NCBI GenBank assembly: GCA_035541995.1 | Contig: DATKMG010000164.1 | Span: 1-9,664 of the forward strand | Direction of reading: 5' to 3' | Source: DATKMG01 sp035541995 | GTDB lineage: Bacteria; Acidobacteriota; Terriglobia; Versatilivoradales; Versatilivoraceae | Length of the DNA stretch: 9,664 nt | In this document: in pieces, positions 6,310-9,664 of the stretch | Position numbering within the stretch: position 1 is the stretch's first letter | Layout of the letters: every line of letters begins with the position of its first letter | Program-made: the position numbers and the translations under genes | The notes under the pieces: generated by a model | The model's database searches: none | The model's input: only the letters and a program-made list of their open reading frames with translations | Told to the model about the DNA's origin: nothing

Positions 6310-8022
6310 ATGGCCAAGCTTGCATTCCTGCTCTGGTTCGCCCCTTGTACAGTCGCGGCAGCTGAGGGTGGCCAGATGGCCAGCTTAGATATCAAAGTGG
6401 ACCAAGTGGGATACCCTATCAACTCTCCCAAAGCTGCCATCGTCAGCGCTCCAGCTCAGACCTTCGAGGTGAGGCGAGCCAGCGACGACTCTTCGGTGTT
6501 CCATGGGAAGTTGGACCCCACTGTCGGAGATACGGGTACCGGAGACCGAGTTGAAGTCGCTGATTTTTCTAGCCTCCGGCAACCGGGCACCTATTACGTC
6601 GAGGTTCCCGGTGTGGGCCGCAGTTGGCCTTTTTCCATTGGGTCCGATGTGTTCTCGCACGCGTACTATTTGGCCGCGCGCGCATTTTACGGTCAGCGCT
6701 GTGGAGCATCGGTGGACCTCGGCCCGGAGTTTGCCGGTTATTCCCATCCGGCATGTCATGTTAAGGGAAGATTCCATGTGTCCTCGGGGAAGGAAGGTCC
6801 GCGTGACAACGTCGGTGGTTGGCATGATGCGGGGGATTACGGGCGCTACATCGTGAACTCGGGAATCACGACGGGAACGTTGCTTTGGGCCTGGGAGATG
6901 TTCGGCCCCAAACTCTCGGGCATTAACTTGAACATTCCCGAAAGTGGCAACAACCTGCCAGACATCCTTGACGAGGCGCGATGGAACCTGGAATGGATGC
7001 TCAAGATGCAGGACCAGGATGGCGGGGTCTGGCACAAGCAAACCAGTGAGCATTTTTGTGACTTTGTGATGCCCGAAGAAGACCACCTGCTGAGTGAGGT
7101 GATTGGTACCGGTAAAGAGCCATTTAAGAGCACATGTGCCACTGCGGATCTAGCCGCAGTCACGGCCATTGCGGCCCGGGTTTATCGCACCTACGACCAA
7201 GACTTTGCCTCCAAAAATCTGGATGCAGCTCGGAAGGCGTGGGGCTGGACCGAACGTTATCCCGACGTGTCATTCAAGAACCCGCCGGGAATCTCCACGG
7301 GTGCATACGGCGATGCGGAATGTGGAGACGAACGCTTGTGGGCTGCGGCTGAATTGTGGCGAACAACAGGTGATGCTTCCTACCACCATTACTTCCTCAA
7401 GAATTATGCCAGATACCTTTCCACCCTTCGTGCACCTGACGGTGAAGGGTGGAGAGTGGTGGCGCCGATGGCGCTATGGGCATATGCCCTGACGAAGCGG
7501 CAGGGTGCAGACCCACAGGCTGTGGCCGGCATACGGGAGGCTGCGCTCGCTGCCGCCCGACAGATTGTGGACCGAACGGGCCATAACCCGTACCGGGTCA
7601 GTTTGGTCGCAAAGGACTATGTTTGGGGGTCGAATGGTGTCGTTGCCAACTACGGTATGCAGTTACTGGTCGCAAACGCACTCTCTCAAGACCGCGCATT
7701 TGTGGAGACAGCTCTTGATAACCTCCACTACCTGCTTGGTCGTAATACATTTTCCCTCTCGTGGGTGACCCAACTCGGTGCTAACCCATATCGTCACCCT
7801 CATCATCGGCCGAGCGGGGCTGACCAGAATCCCGAACCCTGGCCCGGTCTGCTCTCCGGGGGTCCGAATGCCAACAGGCAGGACGATCTGCTCAAAGCTC
7901 TTCCATCCGCCCTGCCACCGGCCAAGATCTACCTTGATGATCAGAATTCCTATGCAAGCAACGAGGTCGCTATTAATTGGCAGGCCATGTTGGTATTCCT
8001 GCTGGCTGGCGAACTTCCTTGA
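6310..8022 (+). CDS. Secreted GH9 endoglucanase / cellulase with N-terminal Ig-like domain
   Basis: A 570-residue exported enzyme expected to hydrolyse beta-1,4-glucan by inversion. From the ATG at 6310 it begins with a compact signal peptide (MAKLAFLLWFAPCTVAAA, cleavage near residue 18), then a CelD_N-type Ig-like domain (about 25-112, with VDQVGYPINSPKAAIV), then the (alpha/alpha)6 GH9 barrel. Key motifs: GGWHDAGDYGRYI with Asp173 and Asp176 (catalytic base and water-positioning pair), YGDAECGDERLWAAAELWRTTGD, HPHHRPSG near 496-502, and DDQNSYASNEVAINW with Glu552 as the expected general acid. Length fits a bare Ig-GH9 enzyme; no carbohydrate-binding module, dockerin or C-terminal sorting tail follows. 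The ATG at 6259 would add 17 residues with a long basic n-region; 6310 is preferred for its normal signal peptide and the GGGA five bases before it. It diverges from the GH94 gene. Processive or cello-oligosaccharide-directed activity is possible, and some GH9 relatives act on other beta-glucans. Confidence 0.93.
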   Translation: MAKLAFLLWFAPCTVAAAEGGQMASLDIKVDQVGYPINSPKAAIVSAPAQTFEVRRASDDSSVFHGKLDPTVGDTGTGDRVEVADFSSLRQPGTYYVEVPGVGRSWPFSIGSDVFSHAYYLAARAFYGQRCGASVDLGPEFAGYSHPACHVKGRFHVSSGKEGPRDNVGGWHDAGDYGRYIVNSGITTGTLLWAWEMFGPKLSGINLNIPESGNNLPDILDEARWNLEWMLKMQDQDGGVWHKQTSEHFCDFVMPEEDHLLSEVIGTGKEPFKSTCATADLAAVTAIAARVYRTYDQDFASKNLDAARKAWGWTERYPDVSFKNPPGISTGAYGDAECGDERLWAAAELWRTTGDASYHHYFLKNYARYLSTLRAPDGEGWRVVAPMALWAYALTKRQGADPQAVAGIREAALAAARQIVDRTGHNPYRVSLVAKDYVWGSNGVVANYGMQLLVANALSQDRAFVETALDNLHYLLGRNTFSLSWVTQLGANPYRHPHHRPSGADQNPEPWPGLLSGGPNANRQDDLLKALPSALPPAKIYLDDQNSYASNEVAINWQAMLVFLLAGELP

Positions 8023-8121
8023 TGTTTCAGGACTTCGTTTGCCGTTGGTGCCCGCCACGCCCCATTGCCGCCCAGTCGAACTTCGCACGCCCGATCAGAG
8101 TATTTCTGGTGTATAGTAAAA

Positions 8122-8152
8122 GGTTCAATTTGACCCCAGGCCCGGCCGCCTG
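8122..8152. repeat. Possible REP-like element and small hairpin before the symporter gene
   Basis: The 148-base gap between GH9 and the symporter holds GGTTCAATTTGACCCC (8122-8137), whose reverse reads GGGGTCAAATTGAACC, a phrase like those in dispersed repeats near REP-associated transposase genes in many bacteria (from memory, not searched). It overlaps a short stem, CAGGC (8137-8141) with GCCTG (8148-8152), ending nine bases before the ribosome site. No T-rich tail follows, so read-through from GH9 to the symporter remains possible. Confidence 0.3.
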
Positions 8153-8160
8153 TGGGAGTT

Positions 8161-8164
8161 GAGG
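8161..8164 (+). promoter_or_regulatory. Ribosome binding site that sets a GTG start for the symporter
   Basis: GAGG lies six bases before GTG 8171 and is the reason for choosing this start. No ATG occurs in the symporter frame until residue 43 (ATG 8297), well inside the conserved N-terminal region; a TTG at 8159 overlaps the ribosome site and is unlikely. Confidence 0.55.
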
Positions 8165-8170
8165 TGTCAT

Positions 8171-9664
8171 GTGCATCTCCATGTCATTGATATTGCGATC
8201 ATTTTTGCCTATCTACTGACGTCCGTACTAATAGGCTATTGGGTGTCCCACCGTGCCTCCCGTGACATCAAGTCTTATTTTCTTGGTGCAAACGTAATGC
8301 CTTGGTATGTGCTGGGCATTTCAAACGCTTCCGGCATGTTCGACATCAGCGGGACGATGTTGCTGGTCTACTGGTTGTTCATCTACGGTATGAAGAGTGT
8401 CTGGATTCCATGGCTTTGGCCGACCTTCAATCAGGTCTTCCTGATGGTCTATTTGTCGTCCTGGCTGCGCCGTTCCAATGTTATGACTGGCGCTGAGTGG
8501 ATCAAGACACGTTTTGGCACCGGTCGTGGTGCCCAACTCGCTCATCTGATTGTTGTGGTCTACGCATTTGTCAGCATTATTGGTTTTTTCACTTATGGGT
8601 TCAAAGGTATCGGAAAGTTTGCCGCCAATTTCCTGCCATGGCATCTGTCTCCCAACGAATACGCGCTGATCTTGATTGCGATCACGACCATTTACGTCAT
8701 CAAGGGTGGCATGTTCAGCGTTGTGATTACAGAAGTCATCCAGTTCTGCATTCTTTCAATCGCCTCCTTTGCTGTGGGCATCATTGCCATGGTAAAAGTG
8801 GCACCCGAAGTGCTTCATCGTTTTGTTCCTGCTGGCTGGGACCAGATCTTTTTCGGCTGGAAACTGAACCTGGATTGGTCCGGCCTGATTGCCTCCGCCA
8901 ACACGAAGATCACCGAAGACGGTTACGGCCTGTTTGGGTTCTTCTTCATGATGCTCCTGTTTAAGGGAGTGCTAATCAGTATGGCTGGGCCCGCGCCCAA
9001 TTACGACATGCAGCGGATTCTCTCAACAAAGAATCCCCGGGAAGCCTCCATGATGAGCGGTTGGGTCAATATCGTGTTGACATTTCCGCGGTATTTTCTC
9101 ATCACCGGGCTGACAATCCTGGCACTGGTTTTTTACAGCGACCACATTCAGGCTATGGGGACGAACATGGATTTCGAGCTGGTACTTCCGTTTGCGCTAG
9201 GACGATTTGTTCCCGCCGGTCTGCTCGGGTTCCTGATCGCCGGCTTGCTGGCTGCATTCATGTCAAACTTCGCGGCCACAGTGAATGCAGCGCCACCCTA
9301 CTTCGTAAATGACATCTACAAGCGCTTCATTAATCCAAATGCAAGCCCCAAGACATATGTTCGTTTGAGCTATTTGAGCTCCTTTGGTGTGGTGGTCTTG
9401 GGTGTGCTTTTCGGCTGGTACGTCTCGTCTGTCAACGCCGTTGTGTTGTGGATCGTTTCCGCACTTTGGGGCGGGTATACTGCTTCTAACATGCTGAAGT
9501 GGTATTGGTGGCGCTTCAATGGTTACGGGTATTTCTGGGGAATGGTGACTGGAATAACGGCCTCCCTTATCGTGCCGAAGGCATTACCCAGTGTTTTACC
9601 CGTCAATTCATTTCCGTTGGTTCTGGGAATTTCCCTGATCGGGTGCCTGGCCGGGACTCTGCTT
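8171..9664 (+). CDS. Sodium:solute symporter (SSS family), cut by the right window edge
   Basis: Plus-strand frame open from GTG 8171 to the edge, 498 codons with no stop, so the C-terminus is missing. It is strongly hydrophobic, with about 12-13 membrane helices visible. Family marks include DIAIIFAYLLTSVLIGYWVS in the first helix, the RDIKSYFLGANVMPWYVLGI segment followed by the unwound-helix SNASGMFDISG (51-61), TGAEWIKTRFG (106-116), the GGMFSVVITEVIQF region (179-192), the loop MAGPAPNYDMQRILSTKNP (271-289) and VNDIYKRF (379-386). SSS proteins couple sodium entry to uptake of sugars, amino acids or other small solutes. The position after a secreted GH9 enzyme and beside GH94 suggests a sugar such as glucose or cellobiose, but the substrate is not proven. 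Before VNDIY the usual Ser-rich sodium-site stretch reads TVNAAPPYF, which is unusual. Upstream GH9 is 148 bases away on the same strand; they may form one unit. Confidence 0.9.
   Translation, partial: MHLHVIDIAIIFAYLLTSVLIGYWVSHRASRDIKSYFLGANVMPWYVLGISNASGMFDISGTMLLVYWLFIYGMKSVWIPWLWPTFNQVFLMVYLSSWLRRSNVMTGAEWIKTRFGTGRGAQLAHLIVVVYAFVSIIGFFTYGFKGIGKFAANFLPWHLSPNEYALILIAITTIYVIKGGMFSVVITEVIQFCILSIASFAVGIIAMVKVAPEVLHRFVPAGWDQIFFGWKLNLDWSGLIASANTKITEDGYGLFGFFFMMLLFKGVLISMAGPAPNYDMQRILSTKNPREASMMSGWVNIVLTFPRYFLITGLTILALVFYSDHIQAMGTNMDFELVLPFALGRFVPAGLLGFLIAGLLAAFMSNFAATVNAAPPYFVNDIYKRFINPNASPKTYVRLSYLSSFGVVVLGVLFGWYVSSVNAVVLWIVSALWGGYTASNMLKWYWWRFNGYGYFWGMVTGITASLIVPKALPSVLPVNSFPLVLGISLIGCLAGTLL

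Noticed and set aside
6385..7086. 233-codon reverse-strand open frame
   Set aside because: It lies entirely opposite the GH9 coding sequence with its intact catalytic motifs; it is a shadow frame.
8497..8964. 155-codon plus-strand open frame rich in Cys, His and Arg
   Set aside because: It is a shifted frame inside the symporter gene, whose own frame is continuous from 8171 to the edge and encodes regular membrane helices.

Overview
The window looks like a carbohydrate-utilisation (cellulose/cellobiose) locus from a Gram-negative-type environmental bacterium. Base composition is moderate to slightly GC-rich. A Verrucomicrobiota-like, or less likely Acidobacteriota or Planctomycetota, source would fit the mix seen here: a long propeller-type sensor, a GH94 phosphorylase, a GH9 glycanase, an SSS-family symporter, and GC-rich palindromic repeats between genes. 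No rRNA, tRNA or marker gene is present, so this placement is an inference.

Layout. Three genes read leftward: a sensor with many beta-propeller repeats (1741 down to beyond the left edge), an aldo/keto reductase of the YghZ / L-glyceraldehyde-3-phosphate reductase type (3182-2184), and a cellobiose phosphorylase of family GH94 (5775-3331). Two genes read rightward: a secreted GH9 endoglucanase-like enzyme (6310-8022) and a sodium:solute symporter (8171 to beyond the right edge). The two edge genes are open across the whole visible stretch and have no stop inside the window. The divergent space between GH94 and GH9 (5776-6309) carries candidate promoters for both directions. It also carries a cluster of perfect and near-perfect inverted repeats, including two diverged tandem copies of a two-hairpin unit.

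How the genes may work together (inference from family functions): the exported GH9 enzyme cuts beta-1,4-glucan to short cello-oligosaccharides. The SSS symporter may bring a product sugar across the inner membrane. The cytoplasmic GH94 enzyme splits cellobiose with phosphate into glucose and glucose 1-phosphate, saving one ATP compared with hydrolysis. The reductase may deal with reactive aldehydes made when sugar flux is high. The propeller sensor may detect the substrate, but its signalling domain lies outside the window. No SusC/SusD pair, ABC importer, CRISPR array, transposase, prophage or toxin-antitoxin gene is seen. The proteins all belong to known families. The least explained parts are the palindromic repeat cluster, the hairpin in the presumed GH94 leader, and an unusual residue pattern at the expected sodium-site helix of the symporter.
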